From: Deltaproteobacteria bacterium
GTDB taxonomy: Bacteria; Myxococcota_A; Polyangia; Polyangiales; Polyangiaceae
Reading direction: 5' to 3'
Length of the DNA stretch: 35,668 bases
Assembly: GCA_016875405.1 (NCBI GenBank)
Contig: VGRJ01000040.1
Coordinates: forward strand, 1 to 35,668
Position numbers and translations under genes: made by a program. Each line of letters begins with the position of its first letter. Positions within the stretch are counted from its first letter, which is position 1. Under the pieces are notes generated by a model. The model was not told the origin of the DNA. It was given only the letters and a program-made list of their open reading frames with translations, and made no database searches. Positions 8,710-15,765 of the stretch are shown here, in pieces.

Positions 8710-9696
8710 ATGCAGCGTCGCCCCCTCGGCCGGCGAGCCTCGCCCGCGAGGTCCGAGGTGGCGCTCCGCGCGGTCGGGCTCCTCGTGATCGTCATCGCCC
8801 TCGCCTGCTCTCGGAGGGGCGAGCCCGTACCGTCAGCGAGCGCATCGTCTGCGAGCGCGCCGGTTCCGCCTCGCGGTTTTCGGATCGATGGCGAGCCGTT
8901 CGCACCGGCCGCCATCCTGGCGACCGGCACCGAGGGCGAGGCGAGCTGGCGGCTCACCGTCGCGCCGAAGCCGATGACGTGTGACGACCTCGCCGCGAGC
9001 TACCCCGAGCACCCGAAGGAAGACGGCGCGCTGGATTTCTGGCTCGTCGAGCCGGTTGGCCGCGGCGGCAGCAGAGAGCCGTGGGCGTACCGGAGCGGAC
9101 ACGAGCTCACGGCGAGCGGTGCGCGGAGCCTCGTCGCCCGCGGCGCGATGCTCGATGGAGTGACGGTCAACGAGGACCGAATCGCGGTGAAGGGGCTCGA
9201 GCTGTCGCTTCAGACGCGCGGCCCGAACCCGAGGCTCTACCAGCACGACGGCGACTTGATCGCCCGCCGCTGCCCCCGTGTACGGCGGCCCGAGGCGGCG
9301 CATCCCCAGCCCAAGCTCACGCTCACGCTCGACGGAGAATCGGTGGCGATTCGAGGCGCGACGCTTCGCGACGAGGGCGGCAAGGTCTACCTTCGGCTCA
9401 CCCGCGCGCCGCACCGATGCGACAGCGTGTTCACCGAAGGCTTCGACTTCTATCTCGACCTCGCGCTCGTCGGCAGCCCGCTGAAGGTGAGCCACGTCGC
9501 GCTCCTCGGAGGGGCATTCCCCGAGAGCGCGACCGGCTCGAAGGGCAAGGAGACCTTCGTGGTCGACGCCCCCGCGCTCGGCGCGGCACCTCGCGACGTG
9601 ACGATGCGCGTCGACGGCACGCTCGACGCCGGTGGGTATGCCGTCGCGATGAAGGGCGAGGTCGTCGCGACGCGCTGCGTGGTCGCTCCAAAATGA
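8710..9696 (+). CDS. Lipoprotein with internal duplication, unknown function
   Basis: Predicted 328-residue lipoprotein. ATG 8710 is preferred because a signal peptide with Arg residues, a hydrophobic core ([12 protein letters not shown]) and a lipobox LAC (Cys33) follows directly. A Ser/Ala/Pro linker leads to two related halves. Residues about 57-191 and 203-326 both contain a DGE strand, a basic AP turn with a cysteine (C91, C237), a DFW/DFY segment, and an end of the form GDLIARRC or GEVVATRC (C188, C323). The cysteines may form one disulfide per repeat. The fold is probably beta-rich. I recognise no family. It is divergent from gpmA and 49 bases upstream of msrA, but msrA has its own putative promoter box. 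Confidence 0.8.
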   Translation: MQRRPLGRRASPARSEVALRAVGLLVIVIALACSRRGEPVPSASASSASAPVPPRGFRIDGEPFAPAAILATGTEGEASWRLTVAPKPMTCDDLAASYPEHPKEDGALDFWLVEPVGRGGSREPWAYRSGHELTASGARSLVARGAMLDGVTVNEDRIAVKGLELSLQTRGPNPRLYQHDGDLIARRCPRVRRPEAAHPQPKLTLTLDGESVAIRGATLRDEGGKVYLRLTRAPHRCDSVFTEGFDFYLDLALVGSPLKVSHVALLGGAFPESATGSKGKETFVVDAPALGAAPRDVTMRVDGTLDAGGYAVAMKGEVVATRCVVAPK

Positions 9697-9731
9697 CTCG
9701 CGCCGGCGCGAGCGCGCCGCCTCGCCGGTGC

Positions 9732-9737
9732 TACGCT
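9732..9737 (+). promoter_or_regulatory. Putative -10 box (TACGCT) before msrA
   Basis: TACGCT ends eight bases before the msrA ATG at 9746, and no ribosome-binding site lies between them. This fits a leaderless or near-leaderless msrA transcript. Confidence 0.4.
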
Positions 9738-9745
9738 CCGCCGTC

Positions 9746-10414
9746 ATGTTCCGCTTTTTGATGGGTCCGGTCGAGCTTCCGCTGCCGACCGCTGCGACTG
9801 CGCTGCCAGGTCGCGCCGAGGCGATGCCGCTGCCTTCAGGACACCTCGTCCTTGGCGTCCCGCTCACGCTCGAGGGGCTGGGCCTCGAACGCGCGGTGTT
9901 CGGGATGGGCTGCTTCTGGGGCGCCGAGCGCAAGTTCTGGCAGCAGCGCGGCGTGCGCTCGACGGCGGTAGGCTACGCAGGTGGCGTGACGCCGAACCCG
10001 ACCTACGACGAGGTGTGCAGCGGAGGAACCGGCCACACCGAGGTCGTTCGGGTGGTGTTCGATCCGAGCGAGATCTCGTACGCGAGCCTGCTCACGCTGT
10101 TCTGGGAGAGCCATGATCCGACGCAAGGCATGAGGCAGGGCAACGACGTGGGGACGCAGTACCGCTCGGCGGTTTACGCGTCGAACGACGAGCAACTCGC
10201 CCTCGCGGAGGCGTCCCGCGAGCGCTTCGGCGCGGCGCTCGTGCAGGCCGGGCATGGAGCGATCACGACCGAGATCCGGCGCGCGGGCGCGTTCTATTTC
10301 GCCGAGGAGTACCACCAGCAGTACCTCGCGAAGAACCCGAACGGCTATTGCGGGCTCGGCGGCACTGGCGTGCGTTGTCCGAAGGGCCTCGCTCCCGAGA
10401 CGACCCGAGCTTGA
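9746..10414 (+). CDS. msrA: Peptide methionine sulfoxide reductase A
   Basis: A 222-residue enzyme that reduces methionine-S-sulfoxide in proteins and so repairs oxidative damage. The catalytic motif [13 protein letters not shown] places the nucleophilic Cys at residue 56. [18 protein letters not shown], the [22 protein letters not shown] block and [11 protein letters not shown] are all family signatures. Two resolving cysteines occur near the end in [11 protein letters not shown] (C202, C211), as in the long E. coli-type MsrA with a three-cysteine relay. The N-terminal extension with ALPGR and HLVLGVPL also matches the long type. ATG 9746 was chosen over an in-frame GTG at 9728 because it gives the family N terminus and sits at the right distance from TACGCT. 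A hairpin follows the stop. Confidence 0.96.
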   Translation: MFRFLMGPVELPLPTAATALPGRAEAMPLPSGHLVLGVPLTLEGLGLERAVFGMGCFWGAERKFWQQRGVRSTAVGYAGGVTPNPTYDEVCSGGTGHTEVVRVVFDPSEISYASLLTLFWESHDPTQGMRQGNDVGTQYRSAVYASNDEQLALAEASRERFGAALVQAGHGAITTEIRRAGAFYFAEEYHQQYLAKNPNGYCGLGGTGVRCPKGLAPETTRA

Positions 10415-10427
10415 CGCGCGGGGGCCA

Positions 10428-10442
10428 GAGCCTTCAAGGCTC
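10428..10442 (+). terminator. Short hairpin after msrA
   Basis: GAGCCT-TCA-AGGCTC forms a six-base-pair stem 14 bases after the msrA stop. No U-tract follows, so its role as a terminator is tentative. Confidence 0.3.
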
Positions 10443-10446
10443 GGGG

Positions 10447-10715
10447 GTGCTTCAGGGCCACGCACATCGTCACGGTCACGGGCACGAGCACACCCCGAGG
10501 TGGGCGCCACACGGCGCGCACGGGCCGGAGCATGACCATGACCACGCGAGGAGCGACGACGGCGCGGCTCGAGCGCGTCCCCGGGGGCGTATGCTCCTCG
10601 CGCTCGCGCTGACGTCCTTACGTGGTCGCCGAGGTCGTCGGAGGCCGCCTCTCAGGGTCGCTCGCGCTGCTCGCCGACGCAGGTCATATGCTTTCGGACG
10701 CCGGCGCGCTTGCGC
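10447..10715 (+). pseudogene. Truncated, frameshifted CDF-family cation efflux gene (CzcD-like relic)
   Basis: From GTG 10447 the DNA reads LQGHAHRHGHGHEHTPRW and then PEHDHDHARSDD, a His-rich leader typical of CzcD-like zinc/cobalt exporters. RMLLALALT (10588-10614) follows, the start of the first membrane helix. The family sequence then continues one base out of register from 10619 as [20 protein letters not shown] and [14 protein letters not shown], a textbook CDF helix I/II with the metal-site ADAGHMLSD. Homology stops at about 10715, exactly where the convergent lipoprotein gene ends. About 90 residues of a normally 300-residue protein remain, so it cannot be a transporter. A deletion that removed the 3' part, together with or followed by a frameshift, explains the pattern. 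Confidence 0.8.
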
Positions 10716-11837
10716 TCAGTTGCAGGCGTCTTCGAGCAGGGTCACCGGCTTCGCGACGTCGCCGAGGCCGACCTTGCGGAGCGTGAAGCCGATGCCGACG
10801 CTGATGGCGTTGCAGGTCTTCGTGGGATCCTGGGTCCCGTCGTCGAGGATGTCGGAGGCGCGACGGATCTGGTTCGCGAGCACCGAGTCAAAGGCGTCGC
10901 ACGCCGTCTGGCCGAGCACCCCCGCGACGACGCGCACGCTCTTCACAAACTCCTCGGTCTTCACGTAACCGCCGATCTGACCGAGCGCCCCACCCTCATG
11001 GGTCGGGGCGAGCTGCGCGCTCATGCGCGCCTGGTAGATCGTGATCGGGACGGTGATCCCCGCGACGTTCAGCGCCAAGACGAAGTCTCGCGTGCCGTTC
11101 GACTCCCAGCGGTTGTTCACGATCTTCGAGTCGACAAAAAGCGTCTTGGCCGACGCGGGATCGGCGGGATTCGTCAGCGTCTCGTGAAGCAGCGGCCAGC
11201 AATCCCCGCCGTTCCAAGCCGGCGCCTTTCCGAGCGGCGCGCCGCCGAACACGCGGGTCGTCAGCTTGTCGACGTTTGCCTCGCTGCCGAGCCCCTCGAA
11301 GGCAAAGAGCTGCGTGAACTGCCCCTTCGAGATCGCGTCGTTCGCCTGCTGATCAAGCGGAGGAACCAGCGCGTTGACGGCGGGGAGCACATTCCGTCCA
11401 AACGAGTTGTCGCGACCCATCGGTCCGTCGCCGAAGGCCGAGGTCGCCCCGCCCATCACCGGTAGGCAGTGCTTCGACGTGTCGGCGCCGGTGGTCTGCC
11501 CATCGAGGTCGAAGCCGAACTCCTTCCATGCATCGCTCGCCTTCGTCCCGTCGAAGCCGTTGGCCCCGAGGAAGATCTCGTCGATCGCGAGGACCGCGCC
11601 GTCGTAGGGCTCGCAGCTCGGCGCGCTGCCACCGGCTCCGCCCCCGCCGCCGCCGGCCCCGCCGACGCCCGACGAGCTTGCGACGTCGCTCGCTCCGCCG
11701 CTGCCGCCCGAGCCGCTGGCGCTCACCGAGACCGAGCCGCTGCCCTCGGTCGATGCGGAGCAGCCCTGGTCGTAAATCGCGAGGGCGAGGACGGTAAGCG
11801 TGGTGATCGCCGCACCGACGGAGTGACGTCGCAGCAT
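10716..11837 (-). CDS. Lipoprotein with Ser/Gly linker, unknown function
   Basis: Predicted 373-residue exported protein. ATG 11837 is chosen because GAGGAA lies just upstream and the protein then begins [20 protein letters not shown], a signal sequence ending in YDQGCS. The residues before the Cys are not an ideal lipobox, so lipid attachment is likely but not certain. A Ser/Gly/Ala-rich tether of about 50 residues follows ([20 protein letters not shown] and similar). The folded part starts near [17 protein letters not shown] and has acidic, beta-rich character with a few cysteines, including one in the last three residues. No family recognised. Its stop abuts the CDF relic, so the deletion that truncated the transporter may have brought this gene to its present place. 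Confidence 0.78.
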   Translation of the reverse strand: MLRRHSVGAAITTLTVLALAIYDQGCSASTEGSGSVSVSASGSGGSGGASDVASSSGVGGAGGGGGGAGGSAPSCEPYDGAVLAIDEIFLGANGFDGTKASDAWKEFGFDLDGQTTGADTSKHCLPVMGGATSAFGDGPMGRDNSFGRNVLPAVNALVPPLDQQANDAISKGQFTQLFAFEGLGSEANVDKLTTRVFGGAPLGKAPAWNGGDCWPLLHETLTNPADPASAKTLFVDSKIVNNRWESNGTRDFVLALNVAGITVPITIYQARMSAQLAPTHEGGALGQIGGYVKTEEFVKSVRVVAGVLGQTACDAFDSVLANQIRRASDILDDGTQDPTKTCNAISVGIGFTLRKVGLGDVAKPVTLLEDACN

Positions 11838-11859
11838 GGGTTCCTCGAAGCGAGCGCGA

Positions 11860-11880
11860 CGCCGGTGTCCCTCACCGGCG
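11860..11880 (-). promoter_or_regulatory. Hairpin in the putative leader of the lipoprotein gene
   Basis: CGCCGGTG (11860-11867) pairs perfectly with CACCGGCG (11873-11880) around a five-base loop, 22 bases upstream of the ATG at 11837. It would form in the 5' leader if transcription starts at the AT-rich tract further upstream, and could affect translation or mRNA stability. Confidence 0.35.
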
Positions 11881-11916
11881 ACGGCCTCGGTGCCGGAGTA
11901 CCACAGACGAGGAGAC

Positions 11917-11927
11917 AAAATAAAGTA
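11917..11927 (-). promoter_or_regulatory. AT-rich tract, possible -10 region
   Basis: On the minus strand this reads TACTTTATTTT, the only AT-rich run in the gap between the lipoprotein gene and the small Lys/Ala gene. It contains -10-like hexamers (TACTTT, TATTTT). No clear -35 is visible. Confidence 0.3.
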
Positions 11928-12017
11928 CGCGGCCGGATGCAGGCTCGCCTCTCTCACCACCTCGCGGTGGCGGGAGCCGAGGTCACGACCCGAGCCGCGT
12001 TTCGAAGCCGAGAAGGC

Positions 12018-12131
12018 TCAGGCCTTCTTGGCGGCCTTCTTCGCAGGGGCCTTCTTGGCGGCCTTCTTCGCAGGGGCCTTCTTGGCGGCCTTCTTCGCAG
12101 GGGCCTTCTTCGCGGTCTTCTTCGCTGCCAT
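12018..12131 (-). CDS. 37-residue Lys/Ala/Pro-repeat peptide, histone H1-tail-like
   Basis: A very small gene with strong signals. ATG 12131 is preceded seven bases upstream by GGGAGGA, and the frame ends in TGA at 12018-12020. The product begins MAAKKTAKKAPAKKAAKKAP and consists only of Met, Ala, Lys, Thr and Pro, built from a nine-residue unit (KKAAKKAPA) repeated three times. Such AKKAPAKKA repeats resemble the tail of histone H1 and of bacterial H1-like proteins, which bind DNA through charge. A DNA- or RNA-binding role in the nucleoid is therefore inferred. Here no globular domain is attached; the peptide is the whole protein. A sigma-54-like promoter lies upstream. The ribosome-binding site and clean start/stop argue against a chance frame, but expression is not shown. 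Confidence 0.72.
   Translation of the reverse strand: MAAKKTAKKAPAKKAAKKAPAKKAAKKAPAKKAAKKA
12021..12101. repeat. Three perfect 27-bp tandem repeats
   Basis: The 27-base unit occurs three times without a mismatch (12021-12047, 12048-12074, 12075-12101), followed by a partial fourth unit. Each unit codes for nine residues of the Lys/Ala peptide on the minus strand. Identical codons in every copy point to recent expansion or conversion, so copy number may vary between strains. Confidence 0.9.
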
Positions 12132-12138
12132 TGGAAAA

Positions 12139-12145
12139 TCCTCCC
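12139..12145 (-). promoter_or_regulatory. Ribosome-binding site of the 37-codon gene
   Basis: GGGAGGA on the minus strand, seven bases before the ATG at 12131; a near-perfect Shine-Dalgarno sequence and the main reason to accept the tiny gene. Confidence 0.7.
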
Positions 12146-12198
12146 TCGCGGAATCGCGAGTCGTGAGCGCCACTACGGCGCGTTTGCGCGACCGCCTT

Positions 12199-12215
12199 TA
12201 CAAGGCCCGTGCCAA
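12199..12215 (-). promoter_or_regulatory. Sigma-54-like promoter element
   Basis: The minus strand reads TTGGCACGGGCCTTGTA. It matches the -24/-12 consensus TGGCAC-N5-TTGC with the correct spacing, except that the conserved C of the -12 GC is T. Transcription would start about 12 bases downstream and give a leader of roughly 55 bases before the Lys/Ala peptide gene. Myxobacteria use sigma-54 widely. The -12 mismatch keeps confidence moderate. Confidence 0.35.
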
Positions 12216-12495
12216 CTTCCTTCGCGTCGAACCTCGACGCGCCCTTCGAGCCCTTCCCGCGACAGCGGCGCGCGACGCCGATCGCACGCATCGCGCTTGT
12301 GTGCGCGCGCGATCCGTCTTCACTCGACGCATCGTGCGAGTTGTCGACAAGCGGCGATGGCGCACGACCTGCGACGCGCGTCGCGCATCACGTCGACACG
12401 CGACGGCGCAGAACGCGCGCACCCAAGGGTGCAAGCGCTGCACACCTCACGAGAGAGGGCACGTCGGTTGCAGCACGGTCGTCGTGACGAGCGAG

Positions 12496-13383
12496 ATGCG
12501 AAGCCATGGCGAGAGCACGACACGACGACGCGGCAGCGAGCTGTCACTTCGCGTGCGGCACCTCATGACGACGAAGGTCACGACCTTCGCGCCCGACGAC
12601 GATCTCGCGCTCGCGCTCGCGCTCCAGATGATGCTGTGGAGCTCGGTGCGACATCTCCCTGTCGTCGAGGACTCGAAGCTCGTCGGCCTCGTCACCGATC
12701 ACGGTCTGCTTCCGATGCGTCGCGACCCGCTCGTCGAGGGTCACCTACGTCAACGCGTGCGAGAGGTGATGCATCGACCGGTGAAGACCATTCACCCCGA
12801 CGAAGACGCGCGCGTCGCGGCCGCGCTGATGGCGACCGTACATATCCACTGCTTGCCGGTCGTGCGAGGAGACGAGCTCGTCGGCATCGTCACGAGCTCC
12901 GACCTGCTCGCCGGGAACGGCCGCCCGCTCCTCGGGAGCGAGCGCGTGCCGAGCGTCACCGAGGTGATGACGCGCTCGCCGGTCCGGTTTCGCGCCGACG
13001 ATCGGTTGTTCGAGGTGGTGCTGCGCATGATGCGCGAGGGTGTCCGCCACGTCCCCATCGTCGACGTCGACGAGCGCGTCGTCGGGATCGTCAGCGATCA
13101 GGACGTGCGGGTCGTGCTGGGCGATCCGCTCCACGCGCTCTCACACAGCGAAGAGCTCGACCTCGACGAGCTGACGGCGAGTCACGCGATGACCCCACGC
13201 CCCGTCCTCGTGCGCGCCGCGGCCTCGCTCGGAGAGCTCGCTCGGCTGCTGCTCGACGAAGAGATCGGGGCAGCGCCGGTCATGGATGGGGAACGGCGCC
13301 TCGTCGGCATGGTGTCGTACGTCGACCTCCTCCGCTTCGTCTTCGCCGGGAGATGGCCGCTCGTCGGACCCTCGCCACGGTGA
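12496..13383 (+). CDS. Four-CBS-domain protein
   Basis: A protein of about 295 residues made almost wholly of four CBS modules. Each has the pattern of a VxxVMxxxxxxxxPD start and a VGxVxxxDLL end: LMTTKVTTFAPDDDLALAL with LVGLVTDHGLL; VMHRPVKTIHPDEDARVAAA with LVGIVTSSDLL; VMTRSPVRFRADDRLFEVVL with VVGIVSDQDVR; and AMTPRPVLVRAAASLGELAR with LVGMVSYVDLL. Paired CBS domains bind adenine nucleotides and act as energy or ligand sensors. With no catalytic domain attached, this is probably a stand-alone regulator of an unknown partner. Start ATG 12496 is tentative: GTG 12484 and ATG 12565 are in frame, but the latter would cut into the first module. The stop overlaps the start region of the phosphatidyltransferase gene, so the two are likely co-translated. 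Confidence 0.88.
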   Translation: MRSHGESTTRRRGSELSLRVRHLMTTKVTTFAPDDDLALALALQMMLWSSVRHLPVVEDSKLVGLVTDHGLLPMRRDPLVEGHLRQRVREVMHRPVKTIHPDEDARVAAALMATVHIHCLPVVRGDELVGIVTSSDLLAGNGRPLLGSERVPSVTEVMTRSPVRFRADDRLFEVVLRMMREGVRHVPIVDVDERVVGIVSDQDVRVVLGDPLHALSHSEELDLDELTASHAMTPRPVLVRAAASLGELARLLLDEEIGAAPVMDGERRLVGMVSYVDLLRFVFAGRWPLVGPSPR

Positions 13384-13978
13384 GCGCGCGCGCGACCCTC
13401 GATCAACCGGGACGCACCCACGTCCGCGACCCGTGGCTCGTCCCCTCGCTGGTCACCCTGTGCCGCGTGCCGCTCGCGCTGTTCTTCGCCTGCTCGCTGT
13501 CCACGCCACCCCTCGCGCCCGCCATTCTCGCGACCACCGCGGCGACCGAGATCCTCGACGGACAGCTCGCTCGTCACCTGGACCTCGAGACCGAGGCCGG
13601 CGCGTTGCTCGACCCCGTCGTCGACAAGGTCTTCGCCGCCGTGGCCATGGCCGCGCTCGTCGTGAGCGGGCTCTTGCCGCTTGGGCTCGCGTGGCGGCTC
13701 CGCACGCGCGAGCTCGGAGAGCTCTTGCTCGTCGGGTTCTGGGTCACGCAGCGCGGCCGAAGAGCATGGCGACGTGCCCCCCGCGACCGAACGCGCTCGG
13801 CAAGGCAGCGACCGTCCTGCAGTCCTCGGCGATCGTCGCAGCGCTCTACGCGCACCCCGCGGTCGCTTGGCTGTTGTGGGCGACCGCGATCGGAGGAATG
13901 CTCCTGGCCATCGGCGACGGCGCGACCACACTCGCGGCGTACCGCGCGAGGAGCACGGCAGCATGGCGCGGAGCATGA
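13353..13978 (+). pseudogene. CDP-alcohol phosphatidyltransferase, split by a one-base frameshift
   Basis: Membrane enzyme family that transfers a phosphatidyl group from CDP-diacylglycerol to an alcohol (PgsA-like). The first part has the complete catalytic signature DGQLARHLDLETEAGALLDP then VVD, i.e. DGxxARx8GxxxDxxxD, between hydrophobic helices. After GFWVTQRGRRAWRRAP the frame is lost, and the family continues one base out of register as PRPNALGKAATVLQSSAIVA and WLLWATAIGGMLLAIGDGAT. Adding one C to the C6 run at 13777-13782 restores a continuous protein (RRAPPRPNALGK). A real frameshift or a homopolymer sequencing error both fit. The start is ATG 13353 or GTG 13380; the latter overlaps the CBS stop as GTGA. 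The 3' end overlaps yicC by 16 bases. Confidence 0.82.
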
Positions 13979-14832
13979 CGGGGTATGGGGCGGGCTCGGC
14001 GCGCCTCGCGGGGGGAACGCTCTCGGTCGAGGTCCGGTCGGTGAACCACCGGCACATCGACCTGCGCCTCGACTTGCCGAAGGAGCTCGCCTCGATCGCG
14101 TACGAGATCGAGCCCGGCCTACGCGCACGCCTCGCGCGAGGTCGTTACGATGTGACCGCGAGGCTCGACGGTGCGGCGACCCCGCCCTTGCTCGACAGGG
14201 CCCGCGCGCGCGCCGCGTATCAAGAGCTCGCCGCGCTGCGAGATGAGCTCGCCCCAGGGACGGCGCTCTCGGTGGCCGCGCTCGTGAACCTGCCCGAGCT
14301 GTTCCGCGCGACGCCGGAGTGGACCCGCGACGACCTCGTGAAGAGCTTCGAGGACGCGGCGGAGGAAGCGCTCCGAGGCCTCGCCGCGATGCGCGGCGAA
14401 GAGGGCCGACACGTCACCGATGACGTCCGTGCGCGCCTCGCGGAGGCCCGGATGCAGCGGGCAAGGATCGCCGAGGAGGTCCCGCTCACCGTCGAACGCG
14501 AGCGCCGTCGCCTGAGCGAGCGCGTCGCCCGACTCGTCGAGCCCGGGGCGTCGGTGGAGCCGGGTCGCCTCGAGCTCGAGGTCGTCCTCTTCGCGGACAG
14601 GGCCGATGTGTCCGAGGAGCTCGCGCGCCTCGCGAGTCACTTCGAGCAGGCGGAGAGGCTCCTCGCCGAGGACGGCGCGGTCGGAAAGAAGCTCGACTTT
14701 CTGCTTCAAGAGATGGTGCGCGAAGCAAACACCATCGGCTCGAAGAGCCAGAGCGCTCCGATCGCGCATGCCGTAGTCGAGCTGAAGACCGCGATCGAGC
14801 GGATGCGCGAGCAGGCGCAGAACCTCGAGTGA
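13963..14832 (+). CDS. yicC: YicC-family endoribonuclease
   Basis: A 289-residue cytoplasmic protein of the YicC/YloC family, members of which cleave RNA and affect stress and small-RNA turnover. The N terminus has MARSMTGYGAGS and VEVRSVNHRHIDLRLDLP, and the C-terminal DUF1732-type part has DFLLQEMVREANTIGSKS and VVELKTAIERMREQAQNLE, all family hallmarks. The length is typical. GAGGAG lies nine bases before ATG 13963. The start overlaps the end of the phosphatidyltransferase gene by 16 bases, so the CBS-PgsA-like-YicC run reads as one translationally coupled unit. The gene converges on the SirB1-type gene with only 24 bases between stops. Confidence 0.95.
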   Translation: MARSMTGYGAGSARLAGGTLSVEVRSVNHRHIDLRLDLPKELASIAYEIEPGLRARLARGRYDVTARLDGAATPPLLDRARARAAYQELAALRDELAPGTALSVAALVNLPELFRATPEWTRDDLVKSFEDAAEEALRGLAAMRGEEGRHVTDDVRARLAEARMQRARIAEEVPLTVERERRRLSERVARLVEPGASVEPGRLELEVVLFADRADVSEELARLASHFEQAERLLAEDGAVGKKLDFLLQEMVREANTIGSKSQSAPIAHAVVELKTAIERMREQAQNLE

Positions 14833-14856
14833 CCCGGGGCTCGTCTCGCCGCAGGA

Positions 14857-15696
14857 TCAGTGGAGGAGCGGAGGTGCGGTGGCCCTCACGCGTCGGAGCT
14901 CTTCGCGGGCGCGAGTCGCGCGCTCTCCCTCCGGATGGGAGACGAGGTACGCCTCGAAGTCCGAGATGGCGGCGCGGGTCGCACCGAGCTCGAGCGCATG
15001 GACGCCACGATCCACGCGATGCGTGGGCGAGCGCGTGAGCTCGAACAAGCGGTCGCAGACGACGAAGGCGCGCGCGTCATCGGCCCGCTGGACGTGGATC
15101 CGTTGCAGGTTCAAGAGCAAGCGAACCGCCACGGTGCGCACGCCGACCGGCTCGAAGCACGCGGTCGCCTGACTCGAATCGTCGAGCGTCTCGCGAGCGA
15201 GCGAGAGCAGCCGCTCGCGATCGAGTGGCGCCCCGCCCTCGAACGGGTCAGCGTAGCGCCGCTCGATCCGAACGAGGAAGTGTCCTGGAAACGCGACGCC
15301 GCTCCCCTCGAGCCCCGCACGCCGCCCGAGGGCCATCAGCACGACGGCCATCGCGACGGGGCTCCCCGTCCGGCGATCGATCACGTCGTTGAGGAAGTTG
15401 CCCCGGGGGTCGTCGTAATCGTCGCTCCCTCGGAAGCCGATCTCGCTCTTCAGGTAGTGGCAGAGCTGCCTCGCTCGCGCGAGCGCGTCGCCACCGACGA
15501 TGCGCCCTGCGAGCTCGACGCCGTGCTGATCGAACCAGTGACTGTACGGCCCCGCGTCGAGGCCGGGATACTCGTCGGCCCCGATGGCGAACGCCACCTC
15601 TTCTGGCGCCCGTGCGCGCGCCACTGCCAACACCCGTGAATCCACGGCGGGTAGGTAAGCCCAGGCGAACGCGGGCAAGGTGTGCCGACGCTCCAC
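14857..15696 (-). CDS. SirB1-family transglutaminase-like/TPR protein
   Basis: A 279-residue cytoplasmic protein. Residues about 90-170 match the SirB1/transglutaminase-like core-2 family: DDYDDPRGNFLNDVIDRRTG, PVAMAVVLMALGRRAGL, GVAFPGHFLVRIERRYADPF and the EGGAPLDRERLLSL segment. The C-terminal third is helical with a TPR-like hairpin (ISDFEAYLVSHPEGERATRA). The papain-like Cys of true transglutaminases is not obvious at the usual position, so catalysis is doubtful. The start is GTG at 15696, without a clear ribosome-binding site. It is divergent from the glycosyltransferase gene with 69 bases between starts. The biochemical role of this family is poorly known. Confidence 0.88.
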   Translation of the reverse strand: MERRHTLPAFAWAYLPAVDSRVLAVARARAPEEVAFAIGADEYPGLDAGPYSHWFDQHGVELAGRIVGGDALARARQLCHYLKSEIGFRGSDDYDDPRGNFLNDVIDRRTGSPVAMAVVLMALGRRAGLEGSGVAFPGHFLVRIERRYADPFEGGAPLDRERLLSLARETLDDSSQATACFEPVGVRTVAVRLLLNLQRIHVQRADDARAFVVCDRLFELTRSPTHRVDRGVHALELGATRAAISDFEAYLVSHPEGERATRAREELRRVRATAPPLLH

Positions 15697-15750
15697 GCGC
15701 CCGGAACCACGTGTTCACGCAAGCGACACTCGTCAACCCGAGAGGTTCGG

Positions 15751-15756
15751 TATAGA
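15751..15756 (+). promoter_or_regulatory. Putative -10 box (TATAGA)
   Basis: TATAGA ends nine bases before ATG 15766 and no ribosome-binding site lies between. It is a good -10 match and would give a transcript that begins within a few bases of the start codon. Confidence 0.45.
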
Positions 15757-15765
15757 CGGTGGTCG

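Larger units (their letters stand above)
12132..12495. other. 364-base gap between divergent genes
   Basis: Region between the minus-strand Lys/Ala peptide gene and the plus-strand CBS gene. It holds the ribosome-binding site and the sigma-54-like element of the peptide gene. Open frames here are Arg-rich and without recognisable features, so I call no gene. Upstream of the CBS gene I see no convincing promoter. Confidence 0.5.

Noticed and set aside
12021-12101. CRISPR-like repeats
   Set aside because: The 27-base units are directly adjacent without spacers, and they encode a regular peptide repeat.
12209-12487. Small plus-strand gene of 92 codons between the peptide gene and the CBS gene
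   Set aside because: Arg/Ser/Ala-rich with no motif or ribosome-binding site, and it covers the putative sigma-54 element.
13777-13782. Programmed -1 frameshift in the phosphatidyltransferase gene
   Set aside because: A C6 run could slip, but no stimulatory structure is evident and the family is not known for recoding; mutation or sequencing error is simpler.
11469-14246. A plus-strand open frame of 925 codons
   Set aside because: It crosses a lipoprotein and the Lys/Ala gene on the other strand and the CBS gene in another frame. Only its part from about 13353 carries real homology (the phosphatidyltransferase).
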